This document shows, piece after piece, positions 34,632 through 43,693 of a DNA stretch of 64,000 nucleotides (positions within the stretch are counted from its first letter, which is position 1; every line of letters starts with the position of its first letter). The stretch lies in NCBI GenBank assembly GCA_019636285.1, contig JAHBXV010000004.1:1-64000 (forward strand), in the 5' to 3' direction. The notes beneath the pieces are model-generated. The model saw only the letters and a list, made by a program, of their open reading frames with translations. It searched no databases and was not told the DNA's origin. The DNA comes from Planctomycetaceae bacterium (GTDB lineage Bacteria; Planctomycetota; Planctomycetia; Planctomycetales; Planctomycetaceae). The translations under genes and the position numbers were made by a program.

Positions 34632-34873
34632 ACCATAAGTTGCCGACGCTGCCCTTGTTGATCCTGATGGGGGCGTTCGTCATGGCCGAGGACAAGCCTC
34701 AATCCCTGTTTGAATTCACCGGAGCCGACGCTGCGAAGGATTGGCAGCCGGTCAACGATGGCGTGGTGGGCGACGTTTCCGAAGGGAAATTCCAGATCAC
34801 CGACATGCAGACGGTGCCTAACCGCATGTATTCGCGCGAACCCCGGCTGCCTATAAACTCCGCGGGAATCTAA
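34628..34873 (+). pseudogene. Truncated CIA30-like exported protein
   Basis: A frame of 81 residues starting MNHKLPTLPLLILMGAFVMA (signal peptide), then SLFEFTGADAAKDWQPVNDG and SEGKFQITD, which match the start of CIA30/NDUFAF1-type domains (F-D-F, W-x-x-V-N-D-G-V, S-E-G-x-F). The family domain is ~160 residues, but here it ends after ~45 and continues with unrelated sequence to a stop. It overlaps the tspO stop (ATGA), so it is a truncated operon member. Confidence 0.55.
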
Positions 34874-34975
34874 CGATGCGCGCGGAGGGCTTCGGGGTTG
34901 GCGACCGTGCCGCGTGTTGGAAAATGAAGTTCGGATGAGTGTGTCCGCGAGGGAATCAGGTTGGAACCCAATGGC

Positions 34976-37330
34976 TCACCGAACTGGACTCCCGGCTGCT
35001 TCCGCGAGCTGCGTCTTCAAATCGGTGGTTTCCACGGGCTTGATCAGGTGTGCGTCGAATCCCGCCTCTTTGGATCGCTGGAGATCTTCTTCCTGGCCAT
35101 AGCCTGTGATCGCCACCAGCCGAGCGGTACCAATGTGCGGGTCTTGCCGAAAGTGCCGGGCGACTTCGTAGCCGTCCATATTGGGGAGTCCAATATCAAG
35201 AAGGACGATATGGGGCTGAAATCCGGCTGCTCGATGAAGGGCATCCGGCCCATTGTGGGCGATGCGCACTTCGTGTCCCCAGGCGCGCAACAACATCGAC
35301 GAAATCTTGGCCGCATCCACGTTGTCGTCGACGACGAGAACGCGCAGCGTATCGGTCTTGATTTCCGAAGAATCCGGGCGCGGGAGTTCATGAGTGACTT
35401 CCGACGTCGATGCATTCGGCAGACAAACAACAAATTCGCTCCCCTTCCCCATGCCTTCGCTCTGAACTGTGACGGTGCCCTGGTGCAATTCGACAAGGTT
35501 TTTGACTAGCGCCAGCCCAAGGCCCAATCCGCCTTCGCTCCTGTCGAGGGACTTATCGGCCTGGGTGAACAAATCGAAAATGTAGGGCTGTAGTTCCGCG
35601 TCGATACCGAGGCCATCGTCTCGAACACGAACGATGGCTTTATCGTTTTCGCGAGCGACGGTCACCCAAATGTGGCCGCCGACCCGGTTGTACTTGGAGG
35701 CGTTGCTGAGCAGATTTCCGAACACCTGTTCGAGTCTCGCTGCATCGGCCTGAGCCCAAATGAGCTCGTTCGGGGTGACGAGCGACAGGTTTTGCTGGTA
35801 CTGCTCAACGATGGGTCGTATTCGTTCGACCGCCCGTTCGACAACCTCGTTCAGTGCAACCCTCCCCGTTTGCAGCCGAACTTTTCCGGTGGTGATCCTG
35901 GAAACCTCGAGCAAGTCATCGACCAGCCTTTTGAGGTGTCGCACCTGGCGCTCGATGACACTGCGGGCCGTTTGCAGTTCTTCGCTTTCGTCCCCGTCCT
36001 GTCGGATCAAATGGACGGCGTTCAGGATCGGAGCCAACGGATTTCGGAGCTCGTGGGACAACATTGCCAGGAACTCGTCCTTGCGACGGTCGGCGTCCTT
36101 GAGCGATTCCTCCATCCGCTTACGTTCGGTGATGTCCCGCAAAATTTTGGAGAAGCCGCTGAGAGTTCCAGCTGGATCGTACGTCGGCGTCACGATGCCC
36201 AATGCCCAGAAGAGTTCTCCGCTCTTGCGCTTATGCCAGCGTTCATCCTCGGCCCTTCCGTCTTTCCGGGCCAATCGAAGCTCTTCCTCGGGGATGCCAT
36301 GCTCAATGTCCTCGTCGGTAAAGATCAGCCGGAAGTGCTTGCCGACCGCCTCTTCCTCGGAATAGCCCAAAATGCGTTCGGCTTCGACGTTCCAGCTCGT
36401 GATGTGGCCGCCGTTGTCGAGCGTGAAAATGGCGTGATCCCGCACATTCTTCACCAGGCAGGTGAAGCGGGTTTCGAGTTCTCGCCGCTCTTCCTCGAGA
36501 CGACGGCGCTCAGTGATGTCCTCGATTCCCAGCAGGATCAGATCGACTTTCTCATCGGCCCGGTGTATGCGGCGAGCGTGGAGAAGCATGTATCGTCGAC
36601 CGATGGTCGGGAAGCTGTGTTCGACCTCGAAATCCTCGAAAGACGAATTTCGCGGAAGGATTTCTTCGAGCAGGGTCCGCAGGTGCGGGATGTTCCATTG
36701 GCCGTGGCCGAGTTCATAGACCTTCTGTCCGTGTGTCTCTTCCGGGGAAACGTCGAACGTGCGGAAGAAAGCATGGTTGGCTGACTTCACTCGCAGCGAG
36801 TCATCGAGCACGAGGAAAGGATGCCGCAACGTGGCAATGATGTTTTCGGCATAGTCGAGAGCAGCCTGCTTTTCTCGCTCCGCCTGCCGCTGATTGGTGA
36901 TGTCTCGAAAGACCACCACGGCTCCCGCGACTGCTCCATTCTCATCTCGGATGGGGGCTGCCGAATCGCTGATGGGCCGTTCAGTCCCGTCTTTGGCGAT
37001 GAGAATCGCGTGGCTCGCGAGTCCAACGATCGCTCCGTCCCGCAGCGCTCGATCGACCGGGCTGTTCACGGCCTGACGGGTTTCTTCGTTCACAATCGTG
37101 AAGATTCGAGCCAGAGGTAGTCCATCCGCCTCGGTCGCTGTCCACCCCGTGAGCGATTCGGCGACCGGATTCATGAACGTGACGATGCCATCGGCGTTTG
37201 TGGCGATGACGGCATCGCCGATACTGTGGAGGGTGACTCCCAGCCACTCGGATGCCAGATGCGGGGGCAGAATCGGCGGCTTCATCCCGTCGTGTTGGTC
37301 GCCTCCGTTCGGTTGATGCACGTCGCCCAT
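34976..37330 (-). CDS. Soluble hybrid sensor histidine kinase/response regulator, three PAS domains
   Basis: A 784-residue multidomain kinase. In order: PAS (~25-150, with SIGDAVIATNADGIVTFMNP), PAS (~155-275), PAS (~285-410, with SWNVEAERILGYSEEEAVG), HisKA with the phospho-His in LSHELRNPLAP (~425), HATPase (VFGNLLSNASKYN N-box, DDGLGID G1 box, GGLGLGLAL G2), and a receiver (~660-780) with VVDDN, phospho-Asp in LLDIGLPNMDGYE, and Lys in LIKP. No membrane segment, so it is cytoplasmic and may sense redox, ligand or oxygen through PAS. No adjacent regulator; the Hpt protein at 25014-25319 is a possible partner by type only. Confidence 0.92.
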   Translation of the reverse strand: MGDVHQPNGGDQHDGMKPPILPPHLASEWLGVTLHSIGDAVIATNADGIVTFMNPVAESLTGWTATEADGLPLARIFTIVNEETRQAVNSPVDRALRDGAIVGLASHAILIAKDGTERPISDSAAPIRDENGAVAGAVVVFRDITNQRQAEREKQAALDYAENIIATLRHPFLVLDDSLRVKSANHAFFRTFDVSPEETHGQKVYELGHGQWNIPHLRTLLEEILPRNSSFEDFEVEHSFPTIGRRYMLLHARRIHRADEKVDLILLGIEDITERRRLEEERRELETRFTCLVKNVRDHAIFTLDNGGHITSWNVEAERILGYSEEEAVGKHFRLIFTDEDIEHGIPEEELRLARKDGRAEDERWHKRKSGELFWALGIVTPTYDPAGTLSGFSKILRDITERKRMEESLKDADRRKDEFLAMLSHELRNPLAPILNAVHLIRQDGDESEELQTARSVIERQVRHLKRLVDDLLEVSRITTGKVRLQTGRVALNEVVERAVERIRPIVEQYQQNLSLVTPNELIWAQADAARLEQVFGNLLSNASKYNRVGGHIWVTVARENDKAIVRVRDDGLGIDAELQPYIFDLFTQADKSLDRSEGGLGLGLALVKNLVELHQGTVTVQSEGMGKGSEFVVCLPNASTSEVTHELPRPDSSEIKTDTLRVLVVDDNVDAAKISSMLLRAWGHEVRIAHNGPDALHRAAGFQPHIVLLDIGLPNMDGYEVARHFRQDPHIGTARLVAITGYGQEEDLQRSKEAGFDAHLIKPVETTDLKTQLAEAAGSPVR

Positions 37331-37696
37331 CGCCAGAGTTCTCGCTGCCAGGTTTGGCGTTCACGGGGTTTGACTGGACACACTATCGCGAACACTAATG
37401 CTATCGACTGCTCGGCGGCTTTGCGACGACGCATGTAGCTGCCGGACAGTCGGCATGGGAAGCGGGAAGGTTTGATCGCACCGAGCATGGGAAGGCGAGC
37501 GGTGAACAAACAGGAATGTGTTCGTGTGTTCAGTATTTTCCGGGCGAGCGTGCGACACCCAGACGGACGTCTGTCTTAACGAGGCGAGTGATCCCGCGCG
37601 AAAGATGTCTCGCTGAAGGTGCGCTGTTCGGAACGCCTGTGCTTCGTAGCGGACGGGCGCCCGATAAGAACGACAGAGGAGTCTGGTGTTCCTCAG
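37331..37696. other. Intergenic region between kinase and nucleotidyltransferase
   Basis: About 365 bases; no gene recognised. A GAGCGTGCGACACC-type stretch and a GACGGACGTCTGTC palindrome (37562-37575) are the only structures seen. Confidence 0.4.
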
Positions 37697-38269
37697 TCAG
37701 CCGGCCTCAGTCACGCTCTGCACCAGTTCACGAAATGTCTTACGCAAGGATTTGTGAAGGAATCTTGCAAAAGAGCTGTTGAGCTTGCGAGCGACAATCA
37801 GTTCGACAACATCGGCGAGATCCTTATGCGTTCGACGAAGATTCCCCGTCGCACATGCAATTTTGATTTCAATCAATCGCGACAATCGAAGGACCGAGAG
37901 CCCTTCGATCTCTTCGACATTGATGTCTCCGAGTGGTTCCGGCAGGTGGACTTCGGATCCCGTGCCCGCCCGGTCGCCAGTCAAGAGAAACTGAATCGGA
38001 ATGCCGCTGGGTGTACGAAACTCGTGCTGAGTCTCATCCCATGTCATGCCGGCGGCAAGCAGTGCCTGTTTCACAAGTACTGAGTCATTACGGCGGATGA
38101 TGAGATCGAGATCCACCGTATTTCGCTGGTATCCGTGCAAGCAGACTGCCACCCCGCCACAGACGGCGTAGGGAATATTCTGTTCACGAAAAATGCCGTC
38201 GCACGCCTTCGCCGTTTCCCAAAGGTTTTCGCTGCCCAGCATTTTGTACGTCTTCTCGGCAGAGAACAT
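37697..38269 (-). CDS. Nucleotidyltransferase-fold protein (MNT/AbiEii-like)
   Basis: A 190-residue protein from ATG 38269, preceded by GGGGGA. It has the nucleotidyltransferase signature: YAVCGGVAVCLHGYQRNTVDLDLIIRR (GG step, then D-x-D), followed by a helical domain with RLIEIKIACATG and KDLADVVELI, typical of stand-alone nucleotidyltransferases of AbiEii or DUF6036-like families. Such proteins act in toxin-antitoxin or phage-defence systems, but no partner gene is next to it. The frame is also open in register with the transposase remnant upstream. Confidence 0.72.
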   Translation of the reverse strand: MFSAEKTYKMLGSENLWETAKACDGIFREQNIPYAVCGGVAVCLHGYQRNTVDLDLIIRRNDSVLVKQALLAAGMTWDETQHEFRTPSGIPIQFLLTGDRAGTGSEVHLPEPLGDINVEEIEGLSVLRLSRLIEIKIACATGNLRRTHKDLADVVELIVARKLNSSFARFLHKSLRKTFRELVQSVTEAG

Positions 38270-38325
38270 GAGGATCCCCCTTGACCTTTCAACTCTAACG
38301 AAGTCAAAGGCGAACGAGCAAATTC

Positions 38326-38348
38326 GCAAGCGAGGAACGTCCGTCTCC
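38326..38348. repeat. Degenerate inverted REP copy near nucleotidyltransferase
   Basis: GCAAGCGAGGAACGT followed by CCGTCTCC aligns with the inverted REP unit with several mismatches, at the 3' end of the transposase remnant. Confidence 0.4.
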
Positions 38349-38349
38349 G

Positions 38350-38912
38350 GGGCTTTCGCTTTCCCAGACGACGAGGGGGGGGCTTGTCGCAGGATATACC
38401 GCCGAACGTTCTCAAAATGGCGCGAGTCCTTCACTTTCCGTTTCGATCCCTGCTCGGTCCACCATGTCCCGCTGGCGGGCTTGCCAGACAGGCGGTTGAG
38501 ACACCGGCTTGCATAACTTTTGAAGTCTCGCAGCAAGGTCGACGGATCGGGATCGTCCATGACTCCAACTAGCAGGTGGAGATGATTCGACAGAATCGCC
38601 CCGACGCAGATCTGCCCGTTTCGATGACATGCCGTCTCTGTGAGCTGTTGCTTAATCGCGTCCGCTTGCTCCTGGTTCAGGAAGATGGTTCACCCCGAAC
38701 CTTTGATGCGGCGAACTCCTGAAGATCGGGGCGATTGGCGTCGTAGTGTGTTTGAGGAAGATTGTTTCGGGGCTCCGCCGGCGAGCGATCAAACTTCGGG
38801 CTGACGAAGCCTCGCGCATCGCCCGGGAGCCAGGTGGCGTAGGTGGTCCAGGTGAGAAACCAGACGCGGTGAAAGTCTTCGAAATAGTAGCGTGAGGGGG
38901 GGCGACAAGGTT
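38350..38912 (-). pseudogene. Y1-type (REP-associated tyrosine) transposase, copy B, frameshifted
   Basis: The reverse strand reads FLTWTTYATWLPGDARGFVS, then HYDANRPDLQEFAA, KVRGEPS and a stop; a second frame resumes IFLNQEQADAIKQQLTETAC, NHLHLLVGVMDDPDPSTLLR, DFKSYASRCLN, GTWWTEQGSKRK and NVRRYILRQ. Together these cover a whole Y1 transposase with the HUH motif HLHLL. The break is near 38690; a run of seven C near 38900 may add another indel. It is the fullest of three copies in the window. The second frame runs on into the nucleotidyltransferase. Confidence 0.75.
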
Positions 38913-38946
38913 GTTGCGCTTCGACAGTGAAGTGTTAGTAGGAGCG

Positions 38947-38977
38947 ACTGGGACAGGGAGCTTACGCTCCCCGCTCG
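38947..38977. repeat. REP-like palindrome, copy 2
   Basis: The same 31 bases as at 31155-31185, with hairpin GGGAGC-TTAC-GCTCCC, located 5' of transposase copy B and just past the SDR stop. Confidence 0.75.
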
Positions 38978-39001
38978 CTTTGGGGAATGATGATTTTCAG
39001 T

Positions 39002-39778
39002 TCAGTTCGTGCTCAGGCCGCCGTCGACGATGAAGACGGATCCTGTTGTCCATTTCGCTTCTGGCGAGGCGAGGTAGACCGCGAGGTGGGCGACTTCTTC
39101 GGGTTCGCCGAGCCGTCCCAGGGCGAAGGATTGCTTTACGAATTGTTCATAAGCCGCTTTGCGCTCGTCCGAGAAGGCGGCGATCATGTTTCGGGTGAGA
39201 GATGTTCGGACGGTGCCCGGCGCGATGGCGTTCACACGCACTCCTTGCGGGCCGAGTTCGAGGGCAAGGGCCTTTGTCAGCGAGTTGATGCCTCCCTTGG
39301 TCATGGCGTAGATGGAAGCGGGGCGGCCAGGGATCAGGCGATGGGCTGATGTCGACGAGATGTTGATGACGCTTCCCTGTGCTGTCAGCAGTCGTGGAAG
39401 CAGTCGTTGAGTCAGGAGGTACGGCGCGAGCAGGTTGAGCTGAACCTGAAGCTCGATCTCCTCGGTGGTTACGTCGGCGAAGTTCGTGTAGCGGGCCGTT
39501 CCGGCGTTGTTGACCAGCACGTCGAGCCGATCCCATGCCTGGGCGATTTCTTCGCCGACTCGCTCGATGTCAGCAGTGTTCGTCAGATCGGCCGCCGTGA
39601 ACCGAACTGTGGCCCCGGTGGCTTTCAGGGACTCCGCCGCCTTGGCGAGTTTGTCGGCGCTTCTCGCGATGAGCCACACTTCGGCTCCCTGGGCTGCGAA
39701 GGCACTTGCGATGGCGAGTCCCAGGCCGTCGCTGCCGCCGGTGATGACGGCTTTGAGATTCTGAAGTCTTTCGGACAT
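39002..39778 (-). CDS. Short-chain dehydrogenase/reductase
   Basis: A 258-residue classical SDR. The cofactor motif is ITGGSDGLGLAIA (TGxxxGxG), followed by NNAG in VLVNNAGTARY, the Ser in VINISSTSA and catalytic YxxxK in IYAMTKGG; the PG motif is AIAPGTVRTS. The C-terminus (WTTGSVFIVDGGLSTN) is typical. An NAD(P)-dependent 3-ketoacyl or sugar-like reductase activity is plausible, but the substrate is unknown. It diverges from the DinB-like gene. Confidence 0.92.
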   Translation of the reverse strand: MSERLQNLKAVITGGSDGLGLAIASAFAAQGAEVWLIARSADKLAKAAESLKATGATVRFTAADLTNTADIERVGEEIAQAWDRLDVLVNNAGTARYTNFADVTTEEIELQVQLNLLAPYLLTQRLLPRLLTAQGSVINISSTSAHRLIPGRPASIYAMTKGGINSLTKALALELGPQGVRVNAIAPGTVRTSLTRNMIAAFSDERKAAYEQFVKQSFALGRLGEPEEVAHLAVYLASPEAKWTTGSVFIVDGGLSTN

Positions 39779-39951
39779 GGTGGCTCCTGTGGGTGTTCAC
39801 GATTCGACGGATTCTGAGTGTCTAACGAATCCTGCCGAACCTTGGCTTGGTGAGATTGTCTGGGAGCGAGCGGAGGCGTTTGCGAGACACGAGAGGAGTC
39901 CAAAGGTTCATGGAACCTCATTGGCTTGTCAAAAGTTAAGGAGTCATTGCC

Positions 39952-40503
39952 TTGAACGGAGCGAAGCTGATTCAGCGTCTCCACCAGCACCGCATGTGGG
40001 TGAACCACAGGTTGTTGATAGCTGTGCGGACATTGGATGACGGTCAAATGCGTCAATCATTCGCGATCGGCCAAGGCTCTGTGTGGCAGACGCTGACGCA
40101 TCTGCTTGCGGCCGAGTACGTCTGGCTGGAGACGTTACTGGGACGGGAGTCCGCGGTTCTGCCGGGAGATGTCGCCGGAAAGCTGCCTGGAAACCAGGAA
40201 GGTGAGGGGGCTTTCCGGTCTCTCGATCAACTGACCGATGCTTGGGAGCAACTCGATCGGCAATGGAATGATTACCTCTCCGGCCTGACCGATGAAGGGC
40301 TCGAAGAAATTGTGTATCGCGTCAGCACCAGTTCCGGAGCCGGGAAACGCTTCGGGACCAAGCGGGCGGATATTCTTCTGCATGTTTGCACGCATGCGCA
40401 ATACACCACGGCGCAGCTTATGAACATGTTGCGACAACTTGGGGTTACACCGTTGCCCGAAGTGATGCTGATCTCACTGGCACGGCAGGAAGCGCGCGGT
40501 TGA
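39952..40503 (+). CDS. DinB-like four-helix metalloprotein
   Basis: A 183-residue DinB/YfiT-superfamily protein. The start is a TTG preceded by TAAGGAG at good spacing. Family features are WQTLTHLLAAEYVWLE (first His ligand) and LLHVCTHAQYTTAQLMNMLRQLG (two further His) of the conserved metal triad. Members include thiol transferases and stress proteins, and the precise role is unknown. It ends two genes away from the accessory block and converges with the membrane protein. Confidence 0.8.
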   Translation: MNGAKLIQRLHQHRMWVNHRLLIAVRTLDDGQMRQSFAIGQGSVWQTLTHLLAAEYVWLETLLGRESAVLPGDVAGKLPGNQEGEGAFRSLDQLTDAWEQLDRQWNDYLSGLTDEGLEEIVYRVSTSSGAGKRFGTKRADILLHVCTHAQYTTAQLMNMLRQLGVTPLPEVMLISLARQEARG

Positions 40504-40538
40504 GGATGCTCCCGGTTGCTGCAACCGGGGGCGAAATG
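40504..40538. repeat. CCCGGTTG/CAACCGGG hairpin repeat, copy 1
   Basis: CCCGGTTG (40511-40518), CTG, CAACCGGG (40522-40529), flanked by GGATGCT on the left and GGCGAAATG on the right. The same framework occurs at 43799-43834. It sits after the DinB stop and could serve as a bidirectional terminator for the converging genes. Confidence 0.55.
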
Positions 40539-40548
40539 GGGGCGTCGG

Positions 40549-41778
40549 CTAGAACGGCGCGGGGAGCAGGAGCGCCGGGTGTTCGAAGAGGACGCGGCGG
40601 CCGTAGGCGCTGATTGCGGGGGTCAGGAACAGGAGGAAAATGTAGATCGCGAGAAGTGGCAGCAGAACCAGCCGCCAGGTCCACCGCCAGATCAGCCAGG
40701 TGCGGTGCTCGCGGCGAATGGCCCGGCTATAGACCCAGGCGATGAAAATCTTCGCCGGGTACAGCAAGGTGAGAAAGACCGGGGTCATCAAAAAGACGGC
40801 GTCACGGGGCGGGACTGCCACTTTGAAGAAAAAGAGCGGCAGCGTGACCGCGTAGAGAATCACCACGGCCAGCGTGAACAGGAATGGGCAGCGGCGGTAC
40901 TCTTCTCGAATGGTCCGCAGTTGCAGGAAGGCTGACATCCGCTGCTCCATCGCGAACCGGCATTGCAGCCAGGGGACCCAGGCGAGCGTGGGGATCAGCA
41001 GGACTCCGCCGGCGAGGGTCACTAGAATTTGCCCCGGCTTCTCGACGTCCCGCAGAGCCACGAACAGGGCCGTCGGGATCGCGATCCAGGCGAACGTGCC
41101 GAGATAGCCTCGCAATCCCAGCCAGAAGTGATGCCGCAGCCGCAGCGCGGCGATGAAATCGCGAATGGCGAAATCGGCCGTCTGGAAATAGGTTCCTTCG
41201 CGCAATTGTCCGATCAACCAGCGCACGTTTTTGATCGGGCGGACAAACGTTCCCAGCGTGCCGCCGCGCGCGAGGGCCAGCAGCAGGTGAATGCCGATCC
41301 CGACTGAGATCGTGACCTTGGCAACTTGCCAGCCGAAGGCGACCGGGGAGGCGGGAGCGATGAGGGCAGCGTCGGCGGCTGCGTCAGAAATCAAAACGAT
41401 CGGCAACAGCCACAGCGAGACGCCCAGGGCGATCGATCCCAGCCGGGGCGCGAGCGGCAACAGGGGCACGCAATAGGTTAGGCGCCCGGTCCGTGCGACC
41501 CGCCCCTGGGCCTCGAGGAGGTAGCCAATGACGAGCAAATTGAGCACCGGAATGGCTGCCAGGATGCTGAGCAGCGCGACAAGGCTGACGAGACCAAACG
41601 AAAGCCGGGCGATCCAGGCGATTGAGGCGAACGGGCGCTGCCAGGGACGCGGAAACGAGGGCCATTGGTCAAACGAGAAGAGTCGTTCATCCGGCGAAAA
41701 ATCATCAAGAATGAGCGGATCAGGCAGAAACTCCTCGAGTTCCGCAGTTTCGCGATCGTGGGCGAGTGCCGTTGACAT
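40549..41778 (-). CDS. Multipass membrane protein of unknown function
   Basis: A 409-residue protein with an acidic N-terminus (~55 residues) then about seven or eight hydrophobic segments: SFGLVSLVALLSILAAIPVLN, SLWLLPIVLISDAA, VAKVTISVGIGIHLLLAL, GTFAWIAIPTALFVAL, ILVTLAGGVLLIPTLAWVPW, LAVVILYAVTLPLFFF and LLPLLAIYIFLLFL. It resembles DUF4013-like planctomycete membrane proteins; no catalytic motif. The function is unknown. Confidence 0.7.
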   Translation of the reverse strand: MSTALAHDRETAELEEFLPDPLILDDFSPDERLFSFDQWPSFPRPWQRPFASIAWIARLSFGLVSLVALLSILAAIPVLNLLVIGYLLEAQGRVARTGRLTYCVPLLPLAPRLGSIALGVSLWLLPIVLISDAAADAALIAPASPVAFGWQVAKVTISVGIGIHLLLALARGGTLGTFVRPIKNVRWLIGQLREGTYFQTADFAIRDFIAALRLRHHFWLGLRGYLGTFAWIAIPTALFVALRDVEKPGQILVTLAGGVLLIPTLAWVPWLQCRFAMEQRMSAFLQLRTIREEYRRCPFLFTLAVVILYAVTLPLFFFKVAVPPRDAVFLMTPVFLTLLYPAKIFIAWVYSRAIRREHRTWLIWRWTWRLVLLPLLAIYIFLLFLTPAISAYGRRVLFEHPALLLPAPF

Positions 41779-41971
41779 GGACGAATTCCAAACACGAGCT
41801 GCCGTCGGAGCCGATCGGCTTCGACAAAAGATACCCTACCCCGATCCAGTTCGTTGCAGAGAAATCCCGAAACGAATCGAACTCGGGTGAGGTAGAATCG
41901 GCTGATGACCGGAAATCGGGATTTGCTTCAACCGATTGAGCCGGTTCGGGTTCAGCGATCAGGATTTCGCC

Positions 41972-43594
41972 ATGCCTGCCCGATTTCTTGCTGTTCCGCT
42001 ACTGGTTGTCGTGGGCGTCTCCGGCTTGATCGCCTGGGCGGCCCGCAGCCCGGTGGAGCCGGTCCGTCCCGCGCGGAATCCTGAAAGCGTGGCTTCGGGC
42101 CTGCCCGACTCGATTGTGAAAGTTGATGACTATTTCGCGAGCCGCTGGCAGGATGCAGGGATCGACCCAGCCAATCCGGCCTCTGATCTACTGGTGCTGC
42201 GACGCCTGACGCTGGCCTTGATGGGGACCGTCCCCTCGCTGGAAGAGATTCGCGAGTTCGAAGCCGATGCGGGGTCCGACCGACTTGCACGCTGGACCGA
42301 CCGCATCCTGAACGACAGCCGGTTTCACGATTATTTCGGAGTTCGGCTGTCTCGAGCCCTGGTGGGTGCCGAACAAGGGCAGTTCATCGTCTTTCGCCGG
42401 GATCGCTTCAACACCTGGCTGGCTGAGCAACTGAAAGCGGACCGTCCCTACAACGAGATGGTGCGCGACATGATTGCCGCGCGGGGCCTGTGGACATCGG
42501 ATCCCGCGTCGAATTTCATCACGGCCGGCGTTGTTGATGAAGTGGTAAGTCCGAACAAACTCGCTGGGCGCACCGTGCGGGTGTTCCTGGGACAGCGAAT
42601 CGATTGTGCCGAATGTCACGACCATCCGAACGGAGTCTGGAAGCAGGCGGAGTTCGAAGGGTTGGCGGCCTGTTTCGGACAGACGGCGACATCGCTGGTC
42701 GGCCTGCGAAATATGTCGAATAAGAAATTTGAAGTTCAGGACCGGTCGACGCTCGAGAATCGAGTCGTCGAACCCGCTGTGCCTTTTGTTGAGGAAGCCT
42801 GGACCGATGAGGGGGCGCTGCGCGAGCGGCTGGCGACCTGGGTCATCGATCCGGCGAATCGGCGGTTCGAGCGGGCGATCGCGAACCGGGTCTGGGGACT
42901 GATGTTTGGCAAACCGTGGATCGCCCCGGTCGATGATCTCCCCGATCCGCCTCAGGAGGGAGAGCCGCAAGACCTGCTTGATCTTCTGGGGCAGGACTTG
43001 CGTGAGCACGGCTATAGCCTGCGACGGATGATCGCGGTGATTGCCGGTTCGCGACTATTTCGGATGGAGTCGCGTCACCCGCTGGTGGACGAGGGGGGCG
43101 ACGCCGAGGTGGTCGATCAGGCTTGGGCCATGTTTCCGATGGTCCGCCTGCGGCCGGAGCAGATCATTGGCGGCATGTTGCAGGCGAGTTCCGTGAAGAC
43201 GATCGACCAGAACTCGCATCTGGTCTCGCGGTTTTTGCGATTGGTGCGGGAAGTCGACTTCGTGCGGGAGTATGGCGACTACGGCGAAGACGAACTGGGC
43301 GACCATAGCGGGACAATTCCGCAGGCGCTCTTGCGGATGAATGGGGAGTTCGTACGGGAAACGAGCGCGGCGACCCCCTTCACCGCGTCAGGACGGATTT
43401 CGGGGATGGCTCCGTCGAACGAAGCCTGCCTGGAGACCGCTTATCTGTGCGTCGTGACTCGTCGCCCCACCGCCGCGGAGGCTGCGTACTTTTTGCCGCT
43501 GTTGGAAGCAAGCTCCAAAAACGAGCGATCGGGCGTGGTGGAAGACATTTTCTGGTCCCTCTTGAACTCTCCGGAGTTCTGTTGGGGGCACTGA
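41972..43594 (+). CDS. DUF1549/DUF1553 exported protein with CxxCH
   Basis: A 540-residue planctomycete protein family member. Signal/anchor at ~4-22 (FLAVPLLVVVGVSGLIAW). The DUF1549 part begins with VDDYFASRWQDAG and contains LTLALMGTVPSLEEIREF and the cysteine motif DCAECHDHP (~215), a CxxCH that could bind haem c. The DUF1553 part covers ~270-540 with ANRVWGLMFGKPWI. Its usual partner, a DUF1501 protein, is the next gene. Start chosen at ATG 41972 rather than an upstream TTG. The role is thought to be in cell-surface or polymer metabolism; unproven. Confidence 0.88.
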   Translation: MPARFLAVPLLVVVGVSGLIAWAARSPVEPVRPARNPESVASGLPDSIVKVDDYFASRWQDAGIDPANPASDLLVLRRLTLALMGTVPSLEEIREFEADAGSDRLARWTDRILNDSRFHDYFGVRLSRALVGAEQGQFIVFRRDRFNTWLAEQLKADRPYNEMVRDMIAARGLWTSDPASNFITAGVVDEVVSPNKLAGRTVRVFLGQRIDCAECHDHPNGVWKQAEFEGLAACFGQTATSLVGLRNMSNKKFEVQDRSTLENRVVEPAVPFVEEAWTDEGALRERLATWVIDPANRRFERAIANRVWGLMFGKPWIAPVDDLPDPPQEGEPQDLLDLLGQDLREHGYSLRRMIAVIAGSRLFRMESRHPLVDEGGDAEVVDQAWAMFPMVRLRPEQIIGGMLQASSVKTIDQNSHLVSRFLRLVREVDFVREYGDYGEDELGDHSGTIPQALLRMNGEFVRETSAATPFTASGRISGMAPSNEACLETAYLCVVTRRPTAAEAAYFLPLLEASSKNERSGVVEDIFWSLLNSPEFCWGH

Positions 43595-43603
43595 GCAAGA
43601 ATT

Positions 43604-43681
43604 CCTAACACAACCTCTGTGCAGTGAGACGTTTGCTCGGATTTTCGCAGGTTTCTGACAAGCACAACCGGTTGTGTTAGG
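43604..43681. repeat. Fold-back unit 1 (78 bp)
   Basis: Bounded by CCTAACACAACC and its exact inverse GGTTGTGTTAGG; an inner TGTGC/GCACA extends the stem. The right arm contains the palindrome CACAACCGGTTGTG. A related unit follows 90 bases later. It looks like a miniature inverted-repeat element or a structured RNA. Confidence 0.7.
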
Positions 43682-43693
43682 GGTTCTTAATAT

